Part shown: positions 1 to 6,854 of the stretch, in pieces
Layout of the letters: each line of letters opens with the position of its first letter
How positions within the stretch are numbered: the first letter of the stretch is position 1
Source of the DNA: Pseudomonadales bacterium
Lineage (GTDB): Bacteria; Pseudomonadota; Gammaproteobacteria; Pseudomonadales; JAHEIH01
Direction of reading: 5' to 3'
Length of the DNA: 12,962 nucleotides
NCBI GenBank assembly: GCA_023255355.1
Contig: JALRIU010000206.1
Coordinates: 1 to 12,962, forward strand
Notes under the pieces: model-generated
Told to the model about the DNA's origin: nothing
The model's input: only the letters and a program-made list of their open reading frames with translations
Database searches by the model: none
Made by a program: the position numbers and the translations under genes

Positions 1-155
1 GGTAAGGTAATCCTATAATTTTCATCTAAGCCCGAAGGGTGAGTCTCATGGATTAGCCGAATAAAGCGGTCTCCTTGAGGGATAGATAATTTTTTAATGC
101 GGAAAACATTTTATCGCCCAATTTACAAGGGTTATGAACGATGGAAAGATAAGGC

Positions 156-222
156 AAAAGGCTTTGAAAATGACGACGTGTACACGTAAGTACACGAGGA
201 GTTTGAAAAGATTTTTAACACC
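156..222. repeat. Palindromic intergenic repeat, copy 1 (diverged)
   Basis: The core is a perfect 7-base inverted repeat, CGTGTAC (177-183) and GTACACG (190-196), around a 6-base loop, followed by GAGGA. The core is flanked on both sides by TTTGAAAA in the same orientation (163-170 and 202-209). The outer arms 156-170 and 202-216 are imperfectly complementary (about 11 of 15 positions). The right arm is followed by TTTTTAACA. The same ordered blocks recur at 266-353, with core starts 123 bases apart, so this is a repeat family and not an isolated hairpin. It does not look protein-coding. The boundaries are my estimate. Confidence 0.75.
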
Positions 223-265
223 GACTTAACTATCTATAGGCACAATATACAAACGTCGCGAGCGA

Positions 266-353
266 TGAGGTTTCGAGGCAAATGTTTTTGAAAAAGCGCA
301 GTGTATACGTCATACATGAGGATTTTGAAAAAACATTTAACAAAGAAACCTCA
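266..353. repeat. Palindromic intergenic repeat, copy 2 with long hairpin arms
   Basis: Three nested complementary layers are visible. The outermost is TGAGGTTTC (266-274) against GAAACCTCA (345-353), a perfect 9-base match. Inside it, 280-295 pairs with 323-338 at about 14 of 16 positions. The centre, GTGTATACGTCATACATGAGGA in outline (301-322), has a small TGTA/TACA hairpin. TTTGAAAA occurs at 287-294 and 324-331 in the same orientation, as in copy 1, and ATTTAACA follows the right arm. The element ends 17 bases beyond the exporter stop. It could fold in the transcript and serve as a 3'-end stabiliser or poor terminator. I recall similar GTGTACACGT...GTACATGAGGA intergenic elements in marine gammaproteobacteria, but this needs a search. 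Confidence 0.8.
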
Positions 354-369
354 AGCGCAGCAGTTTGTA

Positions 370-2196
370 TCAATCGCCGATAAAACCACCCGTCTGCCTC
401 TTCCACAACCTCGCATAAACCCCACCAAACTCCAGCAACTCCTGGTGCGTCCCCTGTTCTACGATTTTCCCCTCATCCATCACCACTAACCTATCCATGG
501 CGGCTATGGTTGATAGTCTGTGGGCTATGGCGATGACGCTTTTGCCTTGCATTAACGTGTAGAGACTCGACTGAATGGCGGCCTCGATTTCTGAATCGAG
601 GGCTGAGGTTGCTTCATCAAGCACTAGAATGGGTGCATCTTTTAACAGCACACGCGCTATGGCAATACGTTGACGCTGGCCACCGGAGAGTTTCACCCCG
701 CGCTCGCCAACTTGCACGTCATAGCCAGTATTTCCATCGGGGTCACGCAGTTGCATGATAAAGTCGTGGGCTTCAGCTTGTTTGGCTGCTGCGATCATGT
801 CTACTTCAGAGGCATCGGGGCGTCCGTAGAGTATATTTTCGCGCACGGTGCGATGCAGTAGCGAAGTATCTTGCGTCACCATAGCAATATTAGCACGCAG
901 GCTTTCTTGCTGTATGTCAGCGATATTTTGACCATCGATAGTTATTGAGCCTTGGGTAACATCATAGAATCGCATCAGTAGGTTTACTGTGGTGGATTTA
1001 CCGGCGCCAGAGCGCCCTACTAGACCTACCTTTTCTCCGGGTTGAATATCTAGCGTTAATTTATCGATGACCTTGCGGTGGGCATCGTACTGGAAATCCA
1101 CCTGATCAAAATGTATCGCACCTGCATTGACGCTTAGCGGTTTGGCGTTGTCTTTATCGATCACTGTTAGCGGTTTGGAAAGGGTCTCCATACCATCCAC
1201 GACGGTACCGATATTTTCAAAAAGGGCGCTTACTTCCCACATAATCCAGTGGGCCATACCATGCAGGCGAAGCACCACGGCTATTGCAATAGCAATATCA
1301 CCGACTGTCACTAAATCATGCAACCAAAGATAGATGGATAACACCCCGGTAGCGAATGTCAACAGATGGTTAATAATCTGAACGCTGACATTGAGACCGG
1401 TGGCTAAACGCATTTGTCGATAGACGGTCTGCATAAACCCATCCATGCTATCGCGAGCATACTCTGCCTCACGATCGGTATGCGAGAACAACTTTACGGT
1501 GCTGACGTTTGAATAGGCATCGACGATACGCCCGGTCATATCAGCGCGAGCATTGGCCTGGGCAATCGATACATTTTTAAGTCTGGGCACAAACTTAAAT
1601 TGGATCATGATATAGCAGGCAAGCCAGGTTAACATCGGCAACATAAGTAGCCAGTTCGACTGGGCGACCATCACTACTGCACTGACAAAATACACGCTGA
1701 TATAGACCAACACATCGAGTAATTTCATCACCGATTCACGCACCGCCAGGGCTGTTTGCATCATTTTTGCAGCAACACGACCGGCAAAATCACGCGCATA
1801 AAAATCAACGCTTTGGCGTAATAAATACTGGTGTGCACGCCAGCGAATCGACATGGGATAATTACCCAATAAACTCTGGTGTGACACTAAGCTGTGCAGC
1901 GCAGTAAGTATCGGCAAGATAAATAAGGGTACCGACCCCATCCATAACAGGGTTTGCCATTCATTAGCGAGAAAGGTTTTTTTATCGCTTTCGGCAAGCC
2001 AATCGACTAGACGTCCCATAAAACTAAATAACGTGACCTCAAACATCGCCACCATTGCTGTCAGAAAAGACAGCACAATAAGCGGCACAATAAAGCCACG
2101 GCTATAGAAAAGACAAAAGGCCAGTATGGTATTGGGCGGCTGTTCTAGATAGCTATCAGGAAAGGCCTTGGTTAGTCGTTCAAAGTGTTTATACAT
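370..2196 (-). CDS. ABC exporter, fused membrane and ATP-binding domains
   Basis: This is a 608-residue half-transporter of the exporter type, expected to act as a dimer in the inner membrane and to move an unidentified substrate outward. The N-terminal half (about 25-330) has five or six hydrophobic segments. The ATPase domain follows, with Walker A GRSGAGKST (394-402), Q-loop Q442, signature LSGGQ (503-507), Walker B ILVLDE (523-528) and switch H559. All catalytic residues are present, so it should be active. The start is the ATG one base after the MOSC gene stop (TAG-T-ATG), implying coupling. No export partner, substrate-binding protein or specificity clue lies nearby, so the substrate is unknown. 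It is MsbA/MdlB-like in architecture, but I would not assign either name. It is the last gene of the run. Confidence 0.93.
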   Translation of the reverse strand: MYKHFERLTKAFPDSYLEQPPNTILAFCLFYSRGFIVPLIVLSFLTAMVAMFEVTLFSFMGRLVDWLAESDKKTFLANEWQTLLWMGSVPLFILPILTALHSLVSHQSLLGNYPMSIRWRAHQYLLRQSVDFYARDFAGRVAAKMMQTALAVRESVMKLLDVLVYISVYFVSAVVMVAQSNWLLMLPMLTWLACYIMIQFKFVPRLKNVSIAQANARADMTGRIVDAYSNVSTVKLFSHTDREAEYARDSMDGFMQTVYRQMRLATGLNVSVQIINHLLTFATGVLSIYLWLHDLVTVGDIAIAIAVVLRLHGMAHWIMWEVSALFENIGTVVDGMETLSKPLTVIDKDNAKPLSVNAGAIHFDQVDFQYDAHRKVIDKLTLDIQPGEKVGLVGRSGAGKSTTVNLLMRFYDVTQGSITIDGQNIADIQQESLRANIAMVTQDTSLLHRTVRENILYGRPDASEVDMIAAAKQAEAHDFIMQLRDPDGNTGYDVQVGERGVKLSGGQRQRIAIARVLLKDAPILVLDEATSALDSEIEAAIQSSLYTLMQGKSVIAIAHRLSTIAAMDRLVVMDEGKIVEQGTHQELLEFGGVYARLWKRQTGGFIGD

Positions 2197-2197
2197 A

Positions 2198-2704
2198 CTA
2201 AATTAATTGACCTTGGGGATGGTACAACGACACCTTATCACCGATTGCTATTTCACCTGATTGAACGATTTTGCAGCAAAAACCACCATAGCCCATCATG
2301 CTTACAAAACCACCAGGGCCAAGGTGTTTTTCCATACGCTCACAGGGGTCGCATAATGCACCGACATCAAACACCGCATTCCCTATAGCTATTTTCTGGT
2401 AGCGCAACGCATTTAAATTAACGCCCGATACTACAATATTACGACGCAGTTCTGCAGGATCGATACTGCGGCCAATTTGCTTTTCAATTTGCTCGATAAA
2501 CTCGCGCGAAATAATGGTGACTTGCCTACCTGAGCCGGGCGTTTTATCCATGCGATGATCGCCTTGAAGTCCTCGATTGGCTTCTGCAAATGTTGATTGA
2601 GGGCAAACTAGATCTTCAAACCTTGCTGGCCTTGTGCCTATCCACTCAACCCTGCCAACTGGCACGGTATCTCTATAGCGTTCGAAAAGTTTTTGAACGT
2701 CCAT
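2198..2704 (-). CDS. MOSC-domain protein
   Basis: A 168-residue stand-alone MOSC-domain protein, the fold also found at the C-terminus of molybdenum-cofactor sulfurases and in YiiM/mARC proteins. It is recognised by a GLQGDH segment (45-50), RRNIVVSGVNLN (88-99), and the cysteine-bearing stretch CDPCERM (118-124) followed by a glycine-rich tail. Family members carry or transfer sulfur or bind molybdenum cofactor, but the substrate here is unknown. Further cysteines C143 and C144 are present. There is no signal peptide, so it is probably cytoplasmic. The ATG start lies 9 bases after the CPXCG gene, and its stop is 1 base before the exporter. Family assignment is good; function is inferred only at fold level. 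Confidence 0.88.
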   Translation of the reverse strand: MDVQKLFERYRDTVPVGRVEWIGTRPARFEDLVCPQSTFAEANRGLQGDHRMDKTPGSGRQVTIISREFIEQIEKQIGRSIDPAELRRNIVVSGVNLNALRYQKIAIGNAVFDVGALCDPCERMEKHLGPGGFVSMMGYGGFCCKIVQSGEIAIGDKVSLYHPQGQLI

Positions 2705-2713
2705 TCGACCTCG

Positions 2714-2902
2714 TTATTCGCTATCGGTTCTGATATCAAGCTGAATGTCGCCATCCCACTCGAAAACATGAATTTCAATAGGTGAGCAACATACTCGACA
2801 ATCTTGTATCAGTTGCTGACCGATATCACAGCTTGTATCCACTGCAATATCATTCGACTGTTGGCAGTAGGGACAGTAAAAATCGCAATCAATAATCTCC
2901 AT
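2714..2902 (-). CDS. CPXCG-motif cysteine-rich small protein
   Basis: A 62-residue acidic protein with two cysteine clusters, CPYC (10-13) and CRVCC (35-39), spaced as in a one-zinc ribbon. It matches the short CPXCG-motif cysteine-rich family of proteobacteria, whose role is not established. Two more cysteines (C6, C25) are present. The ATG start sits 11 bases after the lipA stop, and the gene ends 9 bases before the MOSC gene, so it is probably cotranscribed with both. Zinc binding is inferred from the motif; nothing in the sequence shows a partner. Confidence 0.85.
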   Translation of the reverse strand: MEIIDCDFYCPYCQQSNDIAVDTSCDIGQQLIQDCRVCCSPIEIHVFEWDGDIQLDIRTDSE

Positions 2903-2913
2903 CCCGAGCTGCC

Positions 2914-3888
2914 TTAGACTTTTTGAGCCTTTAATTTACTTAAATCGACTTGCTTGTCAGCATGATATGAAGAGCGAACCAACGGCCCACTTGCCACGCT
3001 TAAAAAGCCCATTTGCTCGGCAATGTCTTTCAGCTCAGCAAACTCATCAGGGTGTACCCAACGATCAATGGGGTAATGGTTTTTACTAGGCTGCAGGTAC
3101 TGACCAAGAGTCAACATATCAATATCGTGAGCGCGCATATCCTTGAAGACCTCAATAAGCTCTTCTTTGGTTTCACCCATACCCAACATCAAGCCGGTTT
3201 TGGTAAGCACATCAGGGTTACGCTCTTTGTATTTTTTCAACAAATCGAGTGACCACTGGTAATCTGACCCGGGACGCATTTCTTTGTAAAGACGCGGAAT
3301 AGACTCTAAATTATGGTTAAACACATCAGGCGGCTCGTTGCTCAAAATATCGAGCGCAATGTCCATCCGGCCACGAAAATCTGGCACGAGTACTTCAACT
3401 CTAATACCTGGCGAGCGTTCGCGCGTTTCACGTATACAATCGGCAAAATGTTGAGCTCCGCCATCGCGTAAATCATCACGATCGACTGACGTTACCACAA
3501 CGTATTTCAAACCCATATCGGCAATAGCTTCAGCCAACTCACGCGGCTCATTTTCATCCAGCGGCAGCGGACGACCGTGGGCAACATCACAGAATGGACA
3601 GCGACGCGTACAAATCTCACCCATAATCATGAAAGTTGCCGTCCCGCCACTAAAACATTCACCCAAATTAGGACAGTTGGCCTCTTCACAAACCGACGCT
3701 AATTTGTGCTTGCGTAAGCGTTCTTTCACCTCGTTAATCGCAGGACTAGCGCGCATTTTAATACGCATCCATTCGGGCTTGCGGGGAGCCTCCTCAGTGG
3801 GAATAATCTTCACTGGAATGCGGGAAACTTTGTCATAACCTCGCAATTTTTCTCCAGCTACTACTTTTTTAGGGGTTTCGTTACTCAT
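2914..3888 (-). CDS. lipA: Lipoyl synthase LipA
   Basis: A radical-SAM enzyme that inserts two sulfur atoms into protein-bound octanoyl groups, completing lipoate on E2 subunits and glycine-cleavage H protein. Of 324 residues, close to the family norm (~320), all cluster ligands are present. The auxiliary cluster motif has C67, C72 and C78 (CEEANCPNLGEC), the SAM cluster has C93, C97 and C100 (CTRRCPFC), and the C-terminal RSSYHAD (305-311) supplies the serine ligand. I chose the ATG at 3888 over an upstream TTG at 3900 because TTGAGAAACG, in the lipB stop region, provides a plausible ribosome binding site. The ATG lies 8 bases after the lipB stop. It follows lipB directly, as expected for consecutive pathway steps. 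Confidence 0.97.
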   Translation of the reverse strand: MSNETPKKVVAGEKLRGYDKVSRIPVKIIPTEEAPRKPEWMRIKMRASPAINEVKERLRKHKLASVCEEANCPNLGECFSGGTATFMIMGEICTRRCPFCDVAHGRPLPLDENEPRELAEAIADMGLKYVVVTSVDRDDLRDGGAQHFADCIRETRERSPGIRVEVLVPDFRGRMDIALDILSNEPPDVFNHNLESIPRLYKEMRPGSDYQWSLDLLKKYKERNPDVLTKTGLMLGMGETKEELIEVFKDMRAHDIDMLTLGQYLQPSKNHYPIDRWVHPDEFAELKDIAEQMGFLSVASGPLVRSSYHADKQVDLSKLKAQKV

Positions 3889-3896
3889 GTCGTTTC

Positions 3897-4547
3897 TCAA
3901 TAAGGCAACTGGTCGCTTGTGGCAACCTCATCAGTGATCGTCGTGTTGAGTTGAGCTGCCAATACCGCAGCCAATCGCCCTTCTAAATAGTCTAGCGAAG
4001 GGGTTTTATCACCCAATAGCTCGCGCATGCAGATCACTTGCATACCCTGATAGCCACAGGGGTTAATTCTTAAAAAGGGCTCCATATCCATATCAACGTT
4101 CAAACTTAAACCATGATAGGAACAACCCCGTTTTATACGCAGCCCTAATTGGGCAATTTTGGCATCGCCAACATACACACCCGGTGCGTCAGCTCTAGCC
4201 CTAGCGCTAATATCAAATTCAGCGAGCACTTCAATAATGGCGTTTTCAATCGCACTCACCAAGTCACGCACGCCATAGTCAGCGCGCTTAATATCAAATA
4301 ATACGTAACCCACGATCTGCCCAGGGCCATGATAGGTTACTTGGCCACCACGATCAGACTGCACCACCGGAATATCTCCAGTGAGCAACAAGTGCTCTGG
4401 CTTACCCGCTTGTCCTTGGGTAAACACCGCGGGATGCTGTAAAAACCACAATTCATTTTGGGCGTCAGCATCGCGTTGCATGGTGTAACGCTGCATTGAC
4501 TCAAAAACATCTTGGTAGGGTAATTGATCGAAATGTCTGACCAGCAC
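3897..4547 (-). CDS. lipB: Octanoyltransferase LipB
   Basis: Transfers octanoyl from acyl carrier protein to lipoyl domains, making the substrate for LipA. It has 216 residues. Conserved segments include QSDRGGQVTYHGPGQ (63-77), RADAPGVYVG (118-127) and GLRIKRGCSYHG (135-146). Catalytic K130 and C164 (in INPCGY) are present with the same 34-residue spacing as the E. coli pair. The start is GTG, immediately after and in the same frame as the ybeD TAA stop. The residues after it (LVRH) match the E. coli N-terminus from memory, which supports GTG. There is no strong Shine-Dalgarno, so translation probably depends on ribosomes finishing ybeD. Confidence 0.96.
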   Translation of the reverse strand: MLVRHFDQLPYQDVFESMQRYTMQRDADAQNELWFLQHPAVFTQGQAGKPEHLLLTGDIPVVQSDRGGQVTYHGPGQIVGYVLFDIKRADYGVRDLVSAIENAIIEVLAEFDISARARADAPGVYVGDAKIAQLGLRIKRGCSYHGLSLNVDMDMEPFLRINPCGYQGMQVICMRELLGDKTPSLDYLEGRLAAVLAAQLNTTITDEVATSDQLPY

Positions 4548-4823
4548 TTACATCACCATGGTAACGAGACCCGTGTCCTTCAATCCTTGGTGGAGTGCTT
4601 CTAATTGCTCCGGGCCGGTGGCAATAATAGTGACGGTCAGTGAACTAAATGTCCCTTTACTGCTCTGCTTTAGATTCACACTTGCACGATCATAATCGGG
4701 CGAGTGTATTTCAACCACACTGAGCACGGTATTGTGAAACTCTTCGCATTGACGCCCTAATATCTTGATCGGGTAGTCACAGGGAAATTCAATTTTTACG
4801 TTTGCCGGATCGACATCTGCCAT
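4548..4823 (-). CDS. ybeD: YbeD/DUF493 family small protein
   Basis: A 91-residue protein of the UPF0250 (YbeD) family, with the expected core FPCDYPIKILGR (14-25), the SSKGTFSSLTV segment and a ferredoxin-like alpha/beta pattern. It is proposed to have a regulatory role linked to lipoate synthesis, but its function is not established. The ATG overlaps the dacA stop (TAATG), and the stop abuts lipB in the same frame. The position between dacA and lipB is the one seen across gammaproteobacteria. Confidence 0.93.
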   Translation of the reverse strand: MADVDPANVKIEFPCDYPIKILGRQCEEFHNTVLSVVEIHSPDYDRASVNLKQSSKGTFSSLTVTIIATGPEQLEALHQGLKDTGLVTMVM

Positions 4824-6010
4824 TAGATTGCACCAAACAACTGCATAAAGAATAATTTGATTGCGTCAATCATGCGCCCAAAGAAACCGGCTTCAGCTAC
4901 GTTTTCCAATGCCACAATTGGCAACGTCACAATGCTTTCGTCGTTTAGTGTGACAATCAACTCACCTAAACTTTGACCCTCGCTAACACCACCTTTGATA
5001 ATTTTATCAATCGTCATAGTCGCCTTGAGATCGTCACGCGCGCCACGAGGAATGGTAACTGATACGTCTTTAGCAATTCCTAAACGCACCGATGAACGCT
5101 CAGCACCCCATAGACGGGCCTCGGTCAATTGCTCGCCAGCCTTGTATAGCTGAGGAGTTTCAAAGAATCGGAAACCGTAGTTTAACAATTTGCTTGATTC
5201 GACTTGTCTTGCATTTTTACTGCTAGTACCCATCACCACCGAGATCAAACGCATGCCGTTTTTCTCTGCTGAAGTAACTAGACAGTAGCCAGCGGCATCA
5301 GTATGGCCGGTCTTGAGGCCATCAACGCCTAACTGTCCACCGAGCAAACTGTTACGATTGGGGGTACGAATGCCATTGAAGGTAAAGCTGCGCTCGCTAT
5401 AGATTTTATAGTCTTCAGGAAAATCATTAATGATCGCCTTTGCTAAAATCGCCAAGTCGTGGGCTGAGGTAAAGTGGCCTTCGGCGGGTAAACCATGCGA
5501 GTTCATGTATTGCGTATTATTCATACCAAGCACGGCAGCATGCTGGTTCATCACATCGGCAAACGCACCCTCGCTACCTGCCAAGTGCTCTGCCACAGCA
5601 ACCGAAGCATCGTTGCCGGAACTAATGATAATGCCGCGGTGTAAATCTTCCAATGATACTTCGGTACCAACCTCGATCCACATCAAAGACGAACCTTCAA
5701 ATACGGGATTTTGCGCCCAGGCATTTTTAGAGATTTTCACCTTGTCAGACGGTTTTACATTGCCGCGTCCCATTTCGTAAGACAGGATGTAACTGGTCAT
5801 CATCTTGGTCAAACTAGCGGGCGGGAGTCGTTCGTCAGCGTTATATTCTGCAAGCACCGCACCACTTTTTGCATCTAACAACAGATGAGCGGTGGCCGCA
5901 ATATCTGGTGGCGATGGAATCAAACTAGGGGCGGCCTGGGCTGTCGCAGATGACGCTGCTGCTAAAGCCAAGATAGAGCAAGTAAGTATATTACGCAGTC
6001 GAATCAACAT
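4823..6010 (-). CDS. dacA: D-alanyl-D-alanine carboxypeptidase (PBP5/6 type)
   Basis: A periplasmic penicillin-binding protein that removes the terminal D-alanine from peptidoglycan pentapeptides. Of 395 residues, the first ~26 form a signal peptide ending ATAQA. The active-site motifs are complete: SLTK (66-69, nucleophile S66), SGN (131-133) and KTG (233-235). A beta-rich C-terminal domain follows, and the last ~20 residues form an amphipathic helix (FFGRMIDAIKLFFMQLFG region) that anchors the enzyme to the outer face of the inner membrane. The ATG is preceded by an exceptionally strong AAAGGAGG ten bases upstream. It is the one gene in the block with a sizeable upstream gap (97 bases), so it may have extra control. 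dacA versus dacC naming cannot be resolved from sequence alone. Confidence 0.97.
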   Translation of the reverse strand: MLIRLRNILTCSILALAAASSATAQAAPSLIPSPPDIAATAHLLLDAKSGAVLAEYNADERLPPASLTKMMTSYILSYEMGRGNVKPSDKVKISKNAWAQNPVFEGSSLMWIEVGTEVSLEDLHRGIIISSGNDASVAVAEHLAGSEGAFADVMNQHAAVLGMNNTQYMNSHGLPAEGHFTSAHDLAILAKAIINDFPEDYKIYSERSFTFNGIRTPNRNSLLGGQLGVDGLKTGHTDAAGYCLVTSAEKNGMRLISVVMGTSSKNARQVESSKLLNYGFRFFETPQLYKAGEQLTEARLWGAERSSVRLGIAKDVSVTIPRGARDDLKATMTIDKIIKGGVSEGQSLGELIVTLNDESIVTLPIVALENVAEAGFFGRMIDAIKLFFMQLFGAI

Positions 6011-6031
6011 AGTGTTTAAACCTCCTTTTTA
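6011..6031 (-). promoter_or_regulatory. Strong ribosome binding site of dacA
   Basis: On the minus strand AAAGGAGG occupies 6028-6021, ten bases before the ATG. It is the closest match to the anti-Shine-Dalgarno sequence I saw in the window. Most other genes here have weak sites and rely on overlap with the gene before, so dacA appears to be initiated independently and strongly. Confidence 0.85.
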
Positions 6032-6039
6032 GTGCACGC

Positions 6040-6048
6040 AGTGTATCA
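6040..6048 (-). promoter_or_regulatory. Possible extended -10 element before dacA
   Basis: The minus strand reads TGATACACT, i.e. TGN plus TACACT, an extended -10-like sequence about 30 bases before the dacA start codon. There is no recognisable -35 at 16-18 bases; that position falls inside the GC-rich hairpin. It is a weak candidate. Confidence 0.25.
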
Positions 6049-6059
6049 AAAACTCTTAC

Positions 6060-6081
6060 GCCGCGCGATGCTTAGCGCGGT
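6060..6081 (-). other. GC-rich hairpin between rlpA and dacA
   Basis: CCGCGC (6061-6066) and GCGCGG (6075-6080) are perfectly complementary around an 8-base loop. In the transcript the stem is followed, about 8 bases later, by a run of five T. It lies about 27 bases after the rlpA stop. The T-run is too distant for a good intrinsic terminator. It may act as a weak attenuator or transcript-stability element separating the mrd genes from dacA. Confidence 0.4.
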
Positions 6082-6107
6082 CAATCCAAGAAGTTATCAC
6101 TACAAAC

Positions 6108-6854
6108 TTAAGGACGAATCAAGATGGGAGCTGAGAATCCTGCTGCAACGATCGCTTGTATCAGTTTATCTGTAGTCACAAAGTCAGAAATGGGGCCTAT
6201 CTTGGCTCTAAACACCTGTGATTGCTGCTCGATAAAGCCAACTTTACCTACTTTGGCACTGATATCGGCCAATACTTTCTCTGCCCTAGCGCGCTCAGAA
6301 AATGCACCTAGCTGTAAAAAGTAACCTTTTTGCAAAGGCGACTCGTTTAGGCTTGCCGGATCAATAACTTCAATACGCACCTTGGCAGTGCCCTGCGCCA
6401 TATAGCCAAGTTTTGACGCAGCCGCATAAGATAGATCGATAATACGATCTGAATGGAAAGGCCCTCGATCGTTGATACGTACAATTCCAGAGCGACCATT
6501 CTCAAGGTTAGTCACTTTGGCATAACAAGGAATGGGCAGGGTTTTATGAGCCGCTGACATTTCATACATGTTAAAGGTTTCACCGTTAGAGGTTTTACGT
6601 CCATGAAACTTGGTACCATACCACGAGGCCAAACCCTCGGCTTTATAGCCGACAGGCGTTGGCAAAACATAATAGGTTTGACCGTTTACTTCATAGGGAC
6701 TGCGGTTACCTGCCTTGGCAATCACCTCAAACCGCGGTATGGCATCACTTATATCGTCAGGATTCAATACCACCGGCGGCGCACCATCTTGGGAATGACG
6801 CACAGTACTGCAAGCGCTCAATACGAGCACTAAAAAAGGAAGAATTAAACGCAT
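6108..6854 (-). CDS. rlpA: Septal-ring lytic transglycosylase RlpA (lipoprotein)
   Basis: An outer-membrane lipoprotein that cleaves stem-peptide-free ('naked') glycan strands and helps daughter-cell separation in relatives such as Pseudomonas. Of 248 residues, the N-terminus is a lipoprotein signal with lipobox LSAC (C15). A double-psi beta-barrel domain (about 74-165) begins GLASWYG. It retains E92, H103 and D129; the E/D spacing of 37 matches the catalytic pair reported for P. aeruginosa RlpA. A C-terminal SPOR domain (about 176-246) would target denuded septal glycan. The ATG overlaps the mltB stop by one base (TAATG) and lacks a clear Shine-Dalgarno, so coupling is likely. E. coli RlpA is reported not to be enzymatic; retention of these residues favours activity here. 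Confidence 0.95.
   Translation of the reverse strand: MRLILPFLVLVLSACSTVRHSQDGAPPVVLNPDDISDAIPRFEVIAKAGNRSPYEVNGQTYYVLPTPVGYKAEGLASWYGTKFHGRKTSNGETFNMYEMSAAHKTLPIPCYAKVTNLENGRSGIVRINDRGPFHSDRIIDLSYAAASKLGYMAQGTAKVRIEVIDPASLNESPLQKGYFLQLGAFSERARAEKVLADISAKVGKVGFIEQQSQVFRAKIGPISDFVTTDKLIQAIVAAGFSAPILIRP

Larger units (their letters stand above)
1..369. other. Intergenic region past the end of the operon; no convincing gene
   Basis: This stretch lies downstream of the ABC exporter stop codon and runs to the window edge. Its right two thirds are occupied by two copies of a palindromic repeat, listed separately. In the left third, the minus strand is open from about 110 down to position 1 (36 codons, no stop). 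It has no ATG, GTG or TTG start in frame, although an AAGGAG-like sequence sits at 76-71. It could be the edge of another minus-strand gene or chance. A 30-codon plus-strand frame (97-189) runs into the repeat and has no well-placed ribosome binding site. No classical terminator with a T-run is visible after the exporter. Confidence 0.5.

Noticed and set aside
97..189. Thirty-codon plus-strand ORF starting at ATG 97
   Set aside because: Its last part lies in the repeat core, the nearest purine-rich site is about 16 bases away, and I recognise no family.
156..353. CRISPR-like array
   Set aside because: Only two diverged copies, with cores 123 bases apart and long arms; no regular spacers and no cas genes.
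301..489. Plus-strand ORF of 62 codons over the repeat and the exporter 3' end
   Set aside because: It is antisense to the well-supported exporter gene and begins inside the repeat core; no binding site.
5430..5780. Plus-strand ORF of 116 codons antisense to dacA
   Set aside because: It is opposite the conserved dacA coding region including the SGN motif, and its translation shows no recognisable domain.
6060..6081. Firm intrinsic terminator after rlpA
   Set aside because: The T-run begins about 8 bases after the stem and is short, so it is kept only as a hairpin of uncertain role.
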